The notes under the pieces were generated by a model. That model searched no databases, had not been told where the DNA came from, and worked only from the letters and a program-made list of their open reading frames with translations. From positions 46,186-110,185 of the forward strand of contig NZ_RJSG01000003.1 in the NCBI RefSeq assembly GCF_003725775.1: DNA of 64,000 nucleotides. The letters are read 5' to 3'. Source of the stretch: Nocardioides marmorisolisilvae (lineage in GTDB: Bacteria; Actinomycetota; Actinomycetes; Propionibacteriales; Nocardioidaceae). The position numbers were made by a program, and so were the translations under genes. Position 1 is the stretch's first letter; the number at the start of each line of letters is the position of its first letter. Shown one piece after another: positions 42,489 through 52,286 of this stretch.

Positions 42489-43490
42489 TCAGCGGGTGCG
42501 CTGCAGCCAGAGCGAGGACGGCGGGTTGGGGTCCTGCTCCAGCGGCGTGTAGTCGTCGAAGTTCTCGACCAGGAACTGCTCGTCGTAGTGCCGCACCATC
42601 GGCGTCGAGAGCAGGATCTCGAAGGCGTCGTTGAAGGCCAGGAACGTCTGCACGATCATCGCCTCGTTCCAGTACACCGGCGGACGCTCGCCGAAGATCC
42701 AGCTGGACGCGGGGAACGGGGTGTTGAACGGGAACGGCACGTCGTGGATGTGCACGAAGACACCGGGCTTCACCCGCGGCAGCACCTCGAGGAACAGGTA
42801 CGCGACGTCGCTGTCGATCTTCAACGCGTGCGAGGAGTCGATGAACAGCACGTCACCGGCACCGAGCTCCTCGAACTTCTCGACCGGGACGTCCTGGACG
42901 ACGCTCTCGACGAGCTCGAAGCCGTCGAGGGTCCGCAGGGCGTCGTACGGGTAGGGCTCGATGCAGGTGATCGAGAGCGGGCGGCCGTCCTCGGCGTTCT
43001 TCGCCGCGGCCAGGCTCGCGTAGTAGGTCGAGAGACCGGAGCCGACCTCGAGGTAGCGGCGCGGCTTGTGCTCGCGCAGCGTGTAGTAGAGGGTCCGGGC
43101 GTCGAAGGCCGGGTAGCCGGGGCCGAAGCCCTTGGCCGCGTTCGCCGCGTGGGACGGGGCGACGCTGCGGAACTCGGCCTCCCAGTTCTCCGCGAGCTCG
43201 CCGAGGTTCTTCTCCAGCGCGTTCACGTTGATGTTCAGCCCGGCCAGCTCGCTGGGCTTCTCCCAGCGCTCGCGGGTGGCCTCGATCTCGGCGAGGACCG
43301 GCAGCGTGGAGTAGTAGTCCTTGCGGCCGACCACGTTCTGGCCGAAGAGCCCGAAGAACCAGTGCGTGAACCGGATCCGGTTCCGTCGCAGCGAGAACAC
43401 GAACCCGTCGAGCAGCTCGACCAGGGTCGATGGCAGCACCTTGGCCGCTCGCTGCTTCAGACTGACCTGCGCGGGTGCAGTCGTAGACAT
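42489..43490 (-). CDS. Class I SAM-dependent methyltransferase (Methyltransf_24 type)
   Basis: A 333-aa protein. The Rossmann core begins RYLEVGSGLSTYYASLAAAK (SAM-binding motif I), then SITCIEPYPYDAL (acidic residue of motif II), DVLFIDSSHALKIDSDVAYLFLEVLPRVKPGVFVHIHD (in pieces). This arrangement is typical of sugar or secondary-metabolite O-methyltransferases. An N-terminal helical extension of about 140 residues is unassigned. In this locus a role in sugar methylation is inferred. ATG 43490 follows GAGGGAG at a long spacing. Confidence 0.82.
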   Translation of the reverse strand: MSTTAPAQVSLKQRAAKVLPSTLVELLDGFVFSLRRNRIRFTHWFFGLFGQNVVGRKDYYSTLPVLAEIEATRERWEKPSELAGLNINVNALEKNLGELAENWEAEFRSVAPSHAANAAKGFGPGYPAFDARTLYYTLREHKPRRYLEVGSGLSTYYASLAAAKNAEDGRPLSITCIEPYPYDALRTLDGFELVESVVQDVPVEKFEELGAGDVLFIDSSHALKIDSDVAYLFLEVLPRVKPGVFVHIHDVPFPFNTPFPASSWIFGERPPVYWNEAMIVQTFLAFNDAFEILLSTPMVRHYDEQFLVENFDDYTPLEQDPNPPSSLWLQRTR

Positions 43491-43507
43491 CCGAGAAAGC
43501 TCCCTCA

Positions 43508-43577
43508 TCCCCCGAAGATGTGGACATTCCCCCGTCCAGCACACCGATCCCCCGCGGTGCTGTGCACGGCTCCCCCG
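43508..43577. repeat. Four phased TCCCCCG heptamers before the methyltransferase gene
   Basis: TCCCCCG at 43508, 43528, 43548 and 43571: spacings 20, 20 and 23 bp, about two helical turns, in the 180-bp gap upstream of the minus-strand methyltransferase gene. It may be a multi-site operator read as CGGGGGA on the minus strand. Confidence 0.4.
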
Positions 43578-43670
43578 CCATGCGAGACCAGACGATACCG
43601 GATCGATATGTCCGGAAGGTCGCCGGGAGACGAATTCCCGTCCCTGGTCTACAAAAACAGTGTTACTGGA

Positions 43671-44375
43671 CTACAAGCGGAAGAAAACGCCGTCCGCCTG
43701 GAGCATCTGACCGGACGCCGCGGCCCAGCCCTGCTCGACGCTGACCATCTGGAAGCCGGCCGCGTACGCCGTGGACACGGCCTCGTCGATCAGCATGCCG
43801 CCGGAGTACAGCGGGACGAAGGAGAGCTCGAGCTGGATCCCCTGGCAGCGCTTGAGGGTCTCCTGCGCGCCGGCCAGCACCTCCTTCTCGAAACCCTGGG
43901 CGTCGATCTTCAGGAAGATCTTGCTGTCCGGGGTGGCGATCTCGTCGATCAGGTCGTCGAGGCGGGCGACCGTGACGGTCTGCTGGCCGACGTAGCCGAC
44001 GCTCGGCTCGGCCTCGGTGTGCGCGGACTCCATCGGCAGCAGCGAGCTGGAGTCGCTGTTCGACGCGATGTTGATGACGGCCTCGCCCGGCTCGCTGCCC
44101 AGCGCGACCTGGCGCGCGGACCACGCGGCGTCCCCGGCGATCGCCTTCGACAGCTCGGCGTAGGCGGAGTCGAGCGGCTCGAACGAGACGATCTTCCCGG
44201 CGTACCCGAACTTGCGGACCTGCTCGCCGTAACCGCCGTGCGCCGCACCGACGTCGATCACCAGGTCGATGCCGTGCTGGGCGAACATCGCCGCCCGTCG
44301 GACGGCCGGGTGCCGGCGCACCTCGTAGCCGCGCCCGTACAGGAACATCAGCGCCTTGTGGGTCAGCGACGACAA
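43671..44375 (-). CDS. FkbM-family methyltransferase
   Basis: A 234-aa SAM-dependent O-methyltransferase. Motif I is LVIDVGAAHGGYGEQVRKFGY, with VSFEPLDSAY as the FkbM acidic loop. Family blocks NSDSSSLLP and IFLKIDAQGFEKEVLAGA follow. FkbM enzymes often methylate sugars of glycans. The TTG start at 44375 is supported by a strong SD AAGGAG 8 nt upstream. It is divergent from the flippase gene (84-bp gap). Confidence 0.88.
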   Translation of the reverse strand: MSSLTHKALMFLYGRGYEVRRHPAVRRAAMFAQHGIDLVIDVGAAHGGYGEQVRKFGYAGKIVSFEPLDSAYAELSKAIAGDAAWSARQVALGSEPGEAVINIASNSDSSSLLPMESAHTEAEPSVGYVGQQTVTVARLDDLIDEIATPDSKIFLKIDAQGFEKEVLAGAQETLKRCQGIQLELSFVPLYSGGMLIDEAVSTAYAAGFQMVSVEQGWAAASGQMLQADGVFFRL

Positions 44376-44459
44376 GCTCGGGGCTCCTTCTGCGAACGGC
44401 GTACGGGCGCGGACAGTCTGGCATGTGCGTTCGTCGTCCGAGCACGAACGGTCGAACGT

Positions 44460-45830
44460 ATGCTGCTCTGCGTGCCCGAGCCCGACACCACCGCCGCGCC
44501 CGCGGCCGACGCGGCTCCGGCGCCGGAACGGCCCAAGCAGGCCGGCGGCGCCATCACCGGGCTCGCGGTCGTCGGCGCCTCGATCCTGACCCAGCTGCTC
44601 TCCACCGTGAACGCGGTGCTCGCCTCCCGGATGCTCGGCGTGGAGGGCCGCGGCCAGGTCGTGCTGGTCACCTCGCTGGCGATGATGGCCTCGCAGCTGA
44701 CCCTCGGCGGCGGTCTGCCGAACGCGATCACCAAGCTGCTCGCCGACAAGGGCTACACCGCGCGCGACGGCCTCGGGCACCTGCTGCCCCGGCTGGTGAC
44801 GATCTCGGTCGTGCCCTCGGCGCTCGCGGCCGGCTACCTGCTCTTCCTCGAGCGCCACTCCGACGGCGGCACCAAGTACGCCCTGGCCGTCGCGCTCGCG
44901 CTGATGGCGCTGCAGACCATGGGCCTGCGGGTGCTGATCGGCTCGATGCTCGGCGAGGGCACCCCGCTGCTGTCGTTCGCGATGACCAACCTGGCACCGC
45001 AGGCGGTGACAACCCTCGCGTTCGTGGTCGCCTTCGGGGTGGGCGCGGACCTCGACGCCGTGGAGACGCTGGCGCTGATCATCGGCAGCGCGCTGCTGAC
45101 CTCGTTGGTCCGGCTGCTCGCCCTGCGCAAGCCGACCCACGACCCGACCCACCGCCTCGACGGCCACGAGCTCTGGGACCTGACGAAGAAGACCCACATC
45201 GGCAGCGTCGGCCCCATCGACGGTCTCTCCATCGACCGCACCCTGGTCGGATCGCTGCTCGGCAACGCCCAGCTCGGCCTGTACTCGGCTGCGTTCTCGC
45301 TGGCCAGCCTGACCAACATCCTCGGCGGCAGCCTGGCGATGGTCGCCCTGCCGCGGATCGCCGTGGTGCAGAACGACCCGCCGCGCGAGCGCCTGGTGGT
45401 GCGCGGCTGGATCGTGCTCTCGGCCGCGATCATCGTGGTCGCCGTGGTCGGCCTGGAGCTGATCGCGGCGCCGACGATCCGGATCGCGTTCGGCGAGGAG
45501 TTCACCGGGGCGACCGAGTGCGCCCGGTGGCTGATCGCGGCCGGCGGGCTGCTGAGCTTCCGGCGGGTGCTGATCGCGATCCTGCAGGGCCGCGGGCACG
45601 GCGGCTGGGCGTCCTGGATCGAGGTCGCGCTGACCCCGTTCGTGGTGCTCGGCGTCTGGTGGGCCTCGCACATCAACAGCCTGGTCGCCGCCGGCATCAC
45701 GATGGCAGCGGTCGGCGTGATCAGCTGCCTGACGCTCTGGGTGGGCGCGTACCGGTCACGCCCGGGTGGCGGTCACCACGGCGACGAACCCACCGACGAG
45801 ACCGCGCTGGAGACGCCGGTTACGACGTGA
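44460..45830 (+). CDS. Wzx-type polysaccharide flippase (MOP superfamily)
   Basis: A 456-aa membrane protein with 12 or more helices: for example VVGASILTQLLSTVNAVLASRMLG at the start and GLYSAAFSLASLTNILGGSLAMVALPRI in the second half. It would move lipid-linked repeat units across the membrane. A Pro/Ala-rich cytosolic N terminus of about 30 residues precedes helix 1, and the C terminus is acidic. ATG 44460 is used; GTG 44472 is possible. It overlaps the convergent ketoreductase gene by 11 bp. Confidence 0.87.
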   Translation: MLLCVPEPDTTAAPAADAAPAPERPKQAGGAITGLAVVGASILTQLLSTVNAVLASRMLGVEGRGQVVLVTSLAMMASQLTLGGGLPNAITKLLADKGYTARDGLGHLLPRLVTISVVPSALAAGYLLFLERHSDGGTKYALAVALALMALQTMGLRVLIGSMLGEGTPLLSFAMTNLAPQAVTTLAFVVAFGVGADLDAVETLALIIGSALLTSLVRLLALRKPTHDPTHRLDGHELWDLTKKTHIGSVGPIDGLSIDRTLVGSLLGNAQLGLYSAAFSLASLTNILGGSLAMVALPRIAVVQNDPPRERLVVRGWIVLSAAIIVVAVVGLELIAAPTIRIAFGEEFTGATECARWLIAAGGLLSFRRVLIAILQGRGHGGWASWIEVALTPFVVLGVWWASHINSLVAAGITMAAVGVISCLTLWVGAYRSRPGGGHHGDEPTDETALETPVTT

Positions 45831-46560
45831 GGCCGCCGTCGACCACGATCACCTGACCGGTCAGGTAGGTGTTCGCCGGGTCGGTGAGGAACTGGCAGAC
45901 CCGCGCGATGTCCTCCGGGTCGCCCAGCCGGCCGGCCGGCGTGCGGCGCACGATCTGGTTCAGCTGGTCGGCGTCCAGGCCGTGGCTCATCTCGGTCTTC
46001 AGGTAGCCCGGCGCCACGCCGTTGACGACGATGCCGCGCGATCCGAGCTCACGGGCGAGCGCGCGGGTCATCCCGTCCAGCGCCGCCTTGGTGGCGCTGT
46101 AGGTGGCCAGGCCGCGGTAGCCGGACAGGCCGACGATCGAGGAGATGTTGACGATGTGGCCGCTGCGCTTGACCAGCATCTTCCGGCCGACGGCGCGGGT
46201 CACGTAGAGCGTGCCCTTGATGTTCAGGTCGACGACGGTGTCGATGTCCTCGTCGGAGAACTGGCTGTGGATGCCGTCGCGGGCGACACCGGCGTTGTTG
46301 ATGAGGACGTCGACGCGTCCCCACTTCTCCACGACCGCCTTCACGAAGGCGTCCGCGTCCTCGACCTTGGCGAGGTCAGCTGCGCCCCACAGGAAGCGGT
46401 CGGCCGTCGCCGGGTCCGACTGCCAGGCCTCGACCTCGGGAGTGATCGACCGGGCGCAGGTGGCGACCAGGTCACCGCTCTCCAGGTAGGACCGGACGAT
46501 CCCGGCGCCGAGCCCCCGGCTCCCGCCGGTGACGATGACGACGCGCGGCTCGCGACCCAT
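45820..46560 (-). CDS. SDR-family ketoreductase (FabG-like)
   Basis: A 246-aa NADPH-dependent 3-oxoacyl-ACP-reductase-like enzyme. Cofactor motif TGGSRGLGAG, NNAG in VLINNAGVARDG, catalytic Ser in NISSIVG, YSATKAA (Y-x-x-x-K) and the FabG-like end TGQVIVVDGGL. Its ATG shares a base with the ACP stop (TGATG overlap), so it acts most likely on an acyl chain carried by that ACP. It lies at the end of the exopolysaccharide locus. Confidence 0.88.
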   Translation of the reverse strand: MGREPRVVIVTGGSRGLGAGIVRSYLESGDLVATCARSITPEVEAWQSDPATADRFLWGAADLAKVEDADAFVKAVVEKWGRVDVLINNAGVARDGIHSQFSDEDIDTVVDLNIKGTLYVTRAVGRKMLVKRSGHIVNISSIVGLSGYRGLATYSATKAALDGMTRALARELGSRGIVVNGVAPGYLKTEMSHGLDADQLNQIVRRTPAGRLGDPEDIARVCQFLTDPANTYLTGQVIVVDGGLTS

Positions 46561-46802
46561 CAGGACGCGGCTGCCGCGTCGTAGAACGCGATGACGTCGC
46601 CGACGGTCTCCGGCATCTCGTCGGCATCGAACGGGCTCGAGCCCAGCTCGTCCTCGAGGACCGCGGAGAGCTCGGCGGCGTCCAGGGAGTCCAGGCCGAT
46701 GCCGTCGGCGTACAGGTTCAGGTCGGGGGTCAGGGACTCCGGCATCTTCTCGACGCGGTTCAGGAAGTCGGACAGGACCTGCTCGACGGAGACGGTGCTC
46801 AT
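46560..46802 (-). CDS. Acyl carrier protein
   Basis: An 80-aa carrier protein. Phosphopantetheine attachment Ser39 in GIGLDSLDAAEL, with the usual acidic helix II and four-helix pattern. Distinct from a housekeeping AcpP by position: it is coupled to the ketoreductase and stands alone, with no synthase. ATG 46802 has a weak SD (AGAGAG). Possibly supplies an acyl or modified unit to the polymer (inference). Confidence 0.88.
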   Translation of the reverse strand: MSTVSVEQVLSDFLNRVEKMPESLTPDLNLYADGIGLDSLDAAELSAVLEDELGSSPFDADEMPETVGDVIAFYDAAAAS

Positions 46803-46902
46803 GGACTCAGCTCTCTGGTTCACCAGGGGGTCGGGGTAACGGCGTGACGATAGCCGACTCCGCACCGGTGCCGGGGTCGGTTCCAGAAGTCAGCCGCCGG
46901 GC

Positions 46903-47205
46903 TCAGCCTCCCGCGAAGGGCGGCAGGAACTCCACCGACTCCCCCGGCTCGACCAGCACCGTCGCGGGGTCGGCGCTCGCCACCGGTCGGTCCCCGATCA
47001 GCACCGAGCAGCTGTCCAGCACCCGGCGCAGCCGCTCCGAGTCGCCGTGCCGGGCGAGCGCGTCGGCCACCAGGACCGCCAACGTGACGGGGCCGTCGAC
47101 CGGCACCAGCTCCTCGGTGAGCCCGGTCGCCTCCCGGGCTGCGGCCCAGAAGCGCAGGGTGACCTGTCCGCGGACTGGCTGATCCTGCGCAGACGAGGTG
47201 CTCAC
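46903..47205 (-). CDS. MoaD/ThiS-family sulfur-carrier protein
   Basis: A 100-aa ubiquitin-like protein. The C-terminal tail ends FLPPFAGG, with the diglycine needed for adenylation and thiocarboxylation. The core reads [18 protein letters not shown] as in MoaD. It could provide the molybdopterin synthase small subunit or another sulfur transfer. GTG 47205 follows AAGGA by 8 nt. Divergent from glnR, with only 40 bp between them. A comparable small gene lies next to glnR in mycobacteria. Confidence 0.83.
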   Translation of the reverse strand: MSTSSAQDQPVRGQVTLRFWAAAREATGLTEELVPVDGPVTLAVLVADALARHGDSERLRRVLDSCSVLIGDRPVASADPATVLVEPGESVEFLPPFAGG

Positions 47206-47245
47206 GTTCGATATCCTTCCGCATCGGCCGACGGAGGAGGTGCGC

Positions 47246-47962
47246 ATGAGCGTCCTGCTGCTGCTGACGAGCGCGCTGCAGCCGTCCGCCGAGGTCCTTC
47301 CCGGGCTGGCCCTGCTGCCGCACCAGGTGAAGATCCTGCCCGCCGAGGGCAGCGCGCTGCTCGAGGCGCCGTCGTCCGACCTGGTCCTCATCGACGGGCG
47401 CCGCGACCTCGCGCACGCCCGCGACCTCTGCCGGCTGATCCGGACCACCGGGTCCGACCAGCCGGTGCTGCTGGTGGTCACCGAGGGCGGACTGGCCGTC
47501 GTGGCCGCGGACTGGGGCATCGACGACGTGCTGCTGGTCAGCGCCGGACCCGCGGAGATCGACGCCCGGATCCGCCTCGCACTGGGCCGCATGGATGCCT
47601 CCCGGGACGGCAACGACCCCGAGGCGCACATCATCCGCGGCGGCGAGGTCGTCGTCGACGAGGCCACCTACACCGCGAAGCTGGGCCGCCGCACGCTCGA
47701 CCTGACCTTCAAGGAGTTCGAGCTCCTCAAGTACCTCGTGCAGCACCCGGGCCGGGTCTTCACCCGCGAGCAGCTGCTCCAGGAGGTGTGGGGTTACGAC
47801 TACTTCGGCGGTACGCGTACCGTCGACGTGCACGTCCGGCGGCTGCGCGCCAAGCTCGGGCCCGAGAACGAGTCGCTGATCGGGACCGTGCGCAACGTCG
47901 GTTACCGGTTCGTGCTGCCCCCCAAGGACAAGGCCCGCGAGCGCGAGGACGTGCAAGCTTGA
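47246..47962 (+). CDS. glnR: GlnR-type orphan response regulator
   Basis: A 238-aa OmpR-family regulator of the GlnR type, which controls nitrogen assimilation in actinobacteria without a partner kinase. The N-terminal receiver (about 1-110) is atypical: the acidic pocket is reduced and the Asp is in [10 protein letters not shown]. The winged helix at 140-230 is intact: [37 protein letters not shown] (in pieces), [33 protein letters not shown] precedes ATG 47246. It overlaps mshD by 4 bp, as the neighbours do in mycobacteria. Confidence 0.8.
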   Translation: MSVLLLLTSALQPSAEVLPGLALLPHQVKILPAEGSALLEAPSSDLVLIDGRRDLAHARDLCRLIRTTGSDQPVLLVVTEGGLAVVAADWGIDDVLLVSAGPAEIDARIRLALGRMDASRDGNDPEAHIIRGGEVVVDEATYTAKLGRRTLDLTFKEFELLKYLVQHPGRVFTREQLLQEVWGYDYFGGTRTVDVHVRRLRAKLGPENESLIGTVRNVGYRFVLPPKDKAREREDVQA

Positions 47963-48867
47963 GCATCAACCGGATCGACCCTGACACCTTCTTCGACGAT
48001 CAGGGCGGCAGCGCCCCGGCTGACGAGGTCCGGCGGATCGCGGAGGCGTGCGACGTCGCCGACGGCGTGATCACCCTTAACGAGCAGGCCTGCCTGCAGC
48101 TGAAGTACCGCGGCCTGCGCGACGCTGCGCTGTGGCTGGGCGACGACGGTTTCGCCCTGCTGCACGGGCAGATCCTGGACATCGCGGTGCACCCGATGGC
48201 TCGCAACCGCGGCACCGGCAGCGAGCTCGCCCGGCTGGCACTGGCCGAGGCGGCGTCGACGGTCGGCAAGATCGAGGCCTGGTCGCACGGTGACCACCCC
48301 TCGGCCGGCCGGATCGCGTCCAAGCTCGGGATCCACAAGGAGCGCGAGCTGCGGATCATGGCGCGTCCGACCAGCGAGCCCGTCGTCCCGATCGACCCGC
48401 CTGCCGGCGTGAAGATCCGGTCGTTCACGCCGGCCGACGAAACCGGTGTTCTCGAGGTCAACGCCGCCGCCTTCTCGCACCACCCCGAGCAGGGCCACAT
48501 GACCCACGAGGACTTCCTCGAGCGGAGCAAGGAGGCCTGGTTCGACGCCGACGGGCTGTTCCTGGCCGTGCCGGACGACGAGGACCCGGCGAACCCGGAG
48601 ATCCTCGGTTTCCACTGGACCAAGGTCCACCTCGACGAGAACCCGCCGTACGGCGAGGTCTACGTGGTCGCCACCAACCCCAAGGCCGTCGGCCGGGGTC
48701 TGGGCAGCGTGCTCACCAACGTCGGCCTCAGCCACCTGGCGACCAAGGGCGTCGGCGAGGTGATCCTGTACGTCGACGGCGACAACGCTCCGGCGATCGC
48801 GGTCTACGAGCGGCAGGGGTTCACCACGGTGCGGACCGAGGTCCAGTACCGCGGCGCCGTCGGGTGA
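47959..48867 (+). CDS. mshD: MshD, mycothiol synthase (acetyl-CoA:Cys-GlcN-Ins acetyltransferase)
   Basis: A 302-aa protein with two GNAT domains; the C-terminal one is active and acetylates the cysteine amine in the last step of mycothiol synthesis. The N-terminal domain has [19 protein letters not shown]. The C-terminal domain has the acetyl-CoA loop [16 protein letters not shown] and [21 protein letters not shown] 47959 overlaps the glnR stop (TTGA), so translation is coupled. The other pathway gene here is mshA at 6253. Confidence 0.92.
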   Translation: MSINRIDPDTFFDDQGGSAPADEVRRIAEACDVADGVITLNEQACLQLKYRGLRDAALWLGDDGFALLHGQILDIAVHPMARNRGTGSELARLALAEAASTVGKIEAWSHGDHPSAGRIASKLGIHKERELRIMARPTSEPVVPIDPPAGVKIRSFTPADETGVLEVNAAAFSHHPEQGHMTHEDFLERSKEAWFDADGLFLAVPDDEDPANPEILGFHWTKVHLDENPPYGEVYVVATNPKAVGRGLGSVLTNVGLSHLATKGVGEVILYVDGDNAPAIAVYERQGFTTVRTEVQYRGAVG

Positions 48868-48977
48868 ACGACGACGAGCGGGAACGCCGGCTGAAGCTGC
48901 TGGTCTTCGGCGGGGTGGCCGTCGCCCTGCTGCTGATGGTCGTCGTGTTCGTGGTGGTCGGGAACCTCGCCGGCTGA
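48864..48977 (+). CDS. Short single-span membrane protein (37 aa)
   Basis: GTG 48864 overlaps the mshD stop (GTGA) and the frame ends at TGA 48977. It encodes a charged start ([10 protein letters not shown]) and one helix (LLVFGGVAVALLLMVVVFVVVG). It is unrecognised. Coupling to mshD and the clean N-in helix support a real gene. Confidence 0.6.
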   Translation: MNDDERERRLKLLVFGGVAVALLLMVVVFVVVGNLAG

Positions 48978-48979
48978 GG

Positions 48980-50032
48980 TCAGCCGATGGCGGCCTTGAG
49001 CCGGTCGGCGATGTCGAGCGCGTTGGCCCGGCACTCCCGACCCGCACCGACGATGTTGAAGAACCCGTGGATCATCGCCGGGTAGCGCTTCAGCTCGACC
49101 TGGACGCCGTGCTCGGCGAGCAGCCGCGCGTAGGCCTCACCCTCGTCACGCAGCGGGTCGAACCCGGCGGTGGCCACGAACGCCGGCGCCAGTCCGGGCG
49201 GGAACTCGGTGCGGAGCAGCACCGAGGCCAGCGGGTGGGTGTCCTGGGCCGCGTCCGGGAGGTACCAGCGGTGCAGCTTGTCCATGCCGGGCTTCTCCAG
49301 GAAGAAGCCGCCGCCGTCGAAGAGCTCGCGGCTCCGCGAACGGTTCACGAAGTCGGTCACCGGATAGATCAACAGCTGGAACGCCATCGGCAGACCGGCC
49401 TCCGCCGCCTGGAGGGCCGTGCTCGCCGAGAGGTTGCCGCCGGCCGAGTCGCCGCCCACCGCGAGCCGCGTCGTGTCCGCGTTGATGCTGTCGGCGTTCT
49501 TCACCAGCCACTGGTACGCCGCGAAGCAGTCGTCGACCGCGGCCGGGAACGGGTGCTCGGGCGCGAGCCGGTACTCGACCGAGAGCACCTGCACGCCGGA
49601 CTCCTCGGCCAGCACCCGGCAGGCGCCGTCGTGGCTGTCGATCGCGCCCAACCCGTGCCCGCCACCGTGGATGAACAGCAGCGTCGGCACCTGGTCGTCG
49701 CGCAGGCGCGCGGTCGGGATGAACAGCCGGGCCGCGATCGGTCCGTCGCCGCCGTCGACGGTCAGGTCGCGCACTGCGCCGATCGGCTGCTTGCCGCCGA
49801 CCATCCCGCCCTGGGTGATCACCTGCTCGCGGTTGGCCTGCAGGTCGGGCAGCATCCCGAGACCGGGCTGCTTGGTCAGCGCCTGCAGCTTCAGCATCAT
49901 CTGGGTCTCGGCGGCCAGCGTCTGGCCGTCGATCACCACCGGGCGACGCAGCAGCGCGCGCTGGACGCGCTCGGGCAGCCCGAGGGCGGCACGGAGGACG
50001 AGCGTTTCGAAGGCGATCTGCGCTGACGACAT
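48980..50032 (-). CDS. Alpha/beta hydrolase of the hormone-sensitive-lipase family
   Basis: A 350-aa esterase (family IV, Abhydrolase_3). Oxyanion motif HGGGHG, nucleophile Ser in GGDSAGGN, catalytic Asp in [12 protein letters not shown] and His in IHGFFN. There is no signal peptide. N-terminal 85 residues form a helical cap. The substrate is probably a short-chain ester. Its start is 51 bp from the divergent ppk gene, so the PHO-like site there might also affect it. Confidence 0.9.
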   Translation of the reverse strand: MSSAQIAFETLVLRAALGLPERVQRALLRRPVVIDGQTLAAETQMMLKLQALTKQPGLGMLPDLQANREQVITQGGMVGGKQPIGAVRDLTVDGGDGPIAARLFIPTARLRDDQVPTLLFIHGGGHGLGAIDSHDGACRVLAEESGVQVLSVEYRLAPEHPFPAAVDDCFAAYQWLVKNADSINADTTRLAVGGDSAGGNLSASTALQAAEAGLPMAFQLLIYPVTDFVNRSRSRELFDGGGFFLEKPGMDKLHRWYLPDAAQDTHPLASVLLRTEFPPGLAPAFVATAGFDPLRDEGEAYARLLAEHGVQVELKRYPAMIHGFFNIVGAGRECRANALDIADRLKAAIG

Positions 50033-50044
50033 AGGGGGAAACTA

Positions 50045-50066
50045 CTTCACTCCGAGTTCACCTGCT
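50045..50066 (+). promoter_or_regulatory. PHO-box-like direct repeat before ppk1
   Basis: Two adjacent 11-bp units, CTTCACTCCGA and GTTCACCTGCT, share TTCAC at 11-bp phase, the architecture of PhoP/RegX3 PHO boxes (GTTCACCnnnn). They lie 18 bp before the ppk1 ATG. Confidence 0.5.
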
Positions 50067-50083
50067 GCTGTCAGACTGCCCCC

Positions 50084-52255
50084 ATGAGCACCGACACCTT
50101 CCCGGCCGACGCGAGCGAGGGACCCCTGGAGTCCACGCTTCGGGTGGTGGCGCCCTTCGACGTCGACCCGCCGTACGAGGCCGAGATCGACGATCTCGAC
50201 ACCGCGGGCTTCGAGGACCGCTTCCTGGACCGCGAGCTGTCCTGGCTGCGCTTCAACCAGCGGGTGCTCGAGCTGGCCGAGAACCCTGAGGTCCCGCTGC
50301 TCGAGCGGGCCCGCTTCCTGGCGATCTTCACCAGCAACCTCGACGAGTTCTTCATGGTCCGGGTCGCCGGCCTCAAGCGCCGCATCGCCGCGGGCGTCGC
50401 AGTGCGCTCCGCCTCCGGCCTGATGCCCAAGGAGGTCATGGCGCAGATCTGGACCGAGGCGGCCCAGCTGATGGCCCGTCAGGCGCAGGTCTTCCGGGAC
50501 CAGCTGATCCCGGCGCTGGCCGAGGAGGGCATCCAGCTCGTGCGCTGGGAGGACCTGGACCGCGAGGAGCAGCGGCTCTGCAAGAAGCTCTTCAAGGAGC
50601 GCATCTTCCCGGTGCTGACGCCGCTGGCCGTCGACCCGGCGCACCCCTTCCCCTACATCTCCGGCCTGTCCCTGAACCTGGCCGTGCTCGTCGCCAACCC
50701 CAAGACCGGCAAGGAGCACTTCGCCCGGGTCAAGGTGCCGCAGAGCCTCACCCGGTTCATCTCCCTGGGCAACCAGCGCTTCGTGCCGCTGGAGGACGTG
50801 ATCGGCGAGCACCTGCGCCGGCTGTTCCCCGGCATGGACGTGCGCGCGGTGCACACCTTCCGGGTCACCCGCAACGAGGACCTGGAGGTCGAGGAGGACG
50901 ACGCCGAGAACCTGCTCAAGGCGCTGGAGAAGGAGCTCCTGCGCCGACGCTTCGGACCGCCGGTGCGGCTCGAGGTCGAGGAGAGCATCGACGAGCGGGT
51001 CCTGAACCTGCTGGTCTCCGAGCTCGGCGTCCGCGAGGACGAGGTCGTCCGGCTGCCCGGGCCGCTGGACCTGCGCGGCCTGCACAGCATCGCCGACCTG
51101 GACCGCCAGGACCTGCGCTTCGAGGCGTTCCTGCCCAGCACGCACCGGCTGCTCGCCCCGGTGGAGTCGGCCTCGCCGGTCGACGTGTTCAAGGCGGTCA
51201 GCCGCTCGGACGTGCTGCTGCACCACCCCTACGACTCGTTCAGCACCTCGGTGCAGCGGTTCATCGAGCAGGCCGCGGCCGACCCGCACGTGCTCGCGAT
51301 CAAGCAGACGCTGTACCGGACCTCCGGCGATTCCCCGATCATCGACGCCCTGGTCGACGCGGCCGAGGCCGGCAAGCAGGTGCTGGTGATCGTCGAGATC
51401 AAGGCGCGCTTCGACGAGCAGGCCAACATCCGCTGGGCCCGCAAGCTCGAGCAGGCCGGCTGCCACGTCGTCTACGGCCTGGTCGGTCTGAAGACGCACT
51501 GCAAGCTGGCGATGGTGGTCCGCGAGGAGCCGGACGGCATCCGCCGCTACACCCACATCGGCACCGGCAACTACAACCCGAAGACCGCCCGCATGTACGA
51601 GGACTTCGGCCTGCTGACCACCGACGAGGCGATCGGCGAGGACATCGCCCACCTGTTCAACAACCTCTCGGGCTGGTCGCGCAACGCCGAGTACGACCAG
51701 ATCATGGTGGCCCCGGACTCGGTCCGCTCCGGCCTCATCGACCGGATCCGTGCCGAGATCGCCCACCACCAGGCCGGCCTGCCGGCACGGGTGCGCATCA
51801 AGGCGAACTCCGTCGTCGACGAGGCCGTCATCGACGAGCTCTACCGGGCCTCGCGCGCCGGCGTACCGGTCGACCTGCTGATCCGCGGGATCTGCGCCGC
51901 CCGGCCCGGCGTACCGGGTCTGAGCGAGACCATGCGGGTGCGCTCGGTGCTCGGACGGTTCCTGGAGCACAGCCGGATCTACTGGTTCGAGAACGGCGGC
52001 GAGCCGCAGGCCTGGATCGGCTCGGCCGACATGATGCACCGCAACCTGGACCGCCGCGTCGAGGTGCTGGTGAAGCTGCCCAGCGCCGACCTGTCCGACG
52101 AGGTCGGCGCCGTGCTCGACCTCGCGTTCGACCCCGGGACGTCGGCCTGGGAGCTCGGACCCGACGGGACCTGGGCGCAGACCAAGCCGGTCGGCGACGA
52201 GCCGCTCGCCAACCTGCAGGACACCCTGGTCGCCGCCCACCACCGCCGACGCTGA
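50084..52255 (+). CDS. ppk1: Polyphosphate kinase 1
   Basis: A 723-aa enzyme making polyphosphate from ATP. The four-domain family is visible: [19 protein letters not shown] at the start, a head domain, and the C-terminal phospholipase-D-like pair. [20 protein letters not shown] and [14 protein letters not shown] lead to the autophosphorylated His in [15 protein letters not shown] second conserved His is in [10 protein letters not shown]. Length is typical of Ppk1. A PHO-like repeat lies upstream, and mutT1 and pst genes follow, as in other actinobacteria. Confidence 0.95.
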   Translation: MSTDTFPADASEGPLESTLRVVAPFDVDPPYEAEIDDLDTAGFEDRFLDRELSWLRFNQRVLELAENPEVPLLERARFLAIFTSNLDEFFMVRVAGLKRRIAAGVAVRSASGLMPKEVMAQIWTEAAQLMARQAQVFRDQLIPALAEEGIQLVRWEDLDREEQRLCKKLFKERIFPVLTPLAVDPAHPFPYISGLSLNLAVLVANPKTGKEHFARVKVPQSLTRFISLGNQRFVPLEDVIGEHLRRLFPGMDVRAVHTFRVTRNEDLEVEEDDAENLLKALEKELLRRRFGPPVRLEVEESIDERVLNLLVSELGVREDEVVRLPGPLDLRGLHSIADLDRQDLRFEAFLPSTHRLLAPVESASPVDVFKAVSRSDVLLHHPYDSFSTSVQRFIEQAAADPHVLAIKQTLYRTSGDSPIIDALVDAAEAGKQVLVIVEIKARFDEQANIRWARKLEQAGCHVVYGLVGLKTHCKLAMVVREEPDGIRRYTHIGTGNYNPKTARMYEDFGLLTTDEAIGEDIAHLFNNLSGWSRNAEYDQIMVAPDSVRSGLIDRIRAEIAHHQAGLPARVRIKANSVVDEAVIDELYRASRAGVPVDLLIRGICAARPGVPGLSETMRVRSVLGRFLEHSRIYWFENGGEPQAWIGSADMMHRNLDRRVEVLVKLPSADLSDEVGAVLDLAFDPGTSAWELGPDGTWAQTKPVGDEPLANLQDTLVAAHHRRR

Positions 52256-52273
52256 CCGACCGCCGGCCAGTTG

Positions 52274-52279
52274 TAGGGT
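52274..52279 (+). promoter_or_regulatory. -10 element TAGGGT, leaderless start of sulfotransferase gene
   Basis: TAGGGT ends 7 nt before ATG 52287, in the 31-bp gap behind ppk1. Confidence 0.5.
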
Positions 52280-52286
52280 CGCCCGC

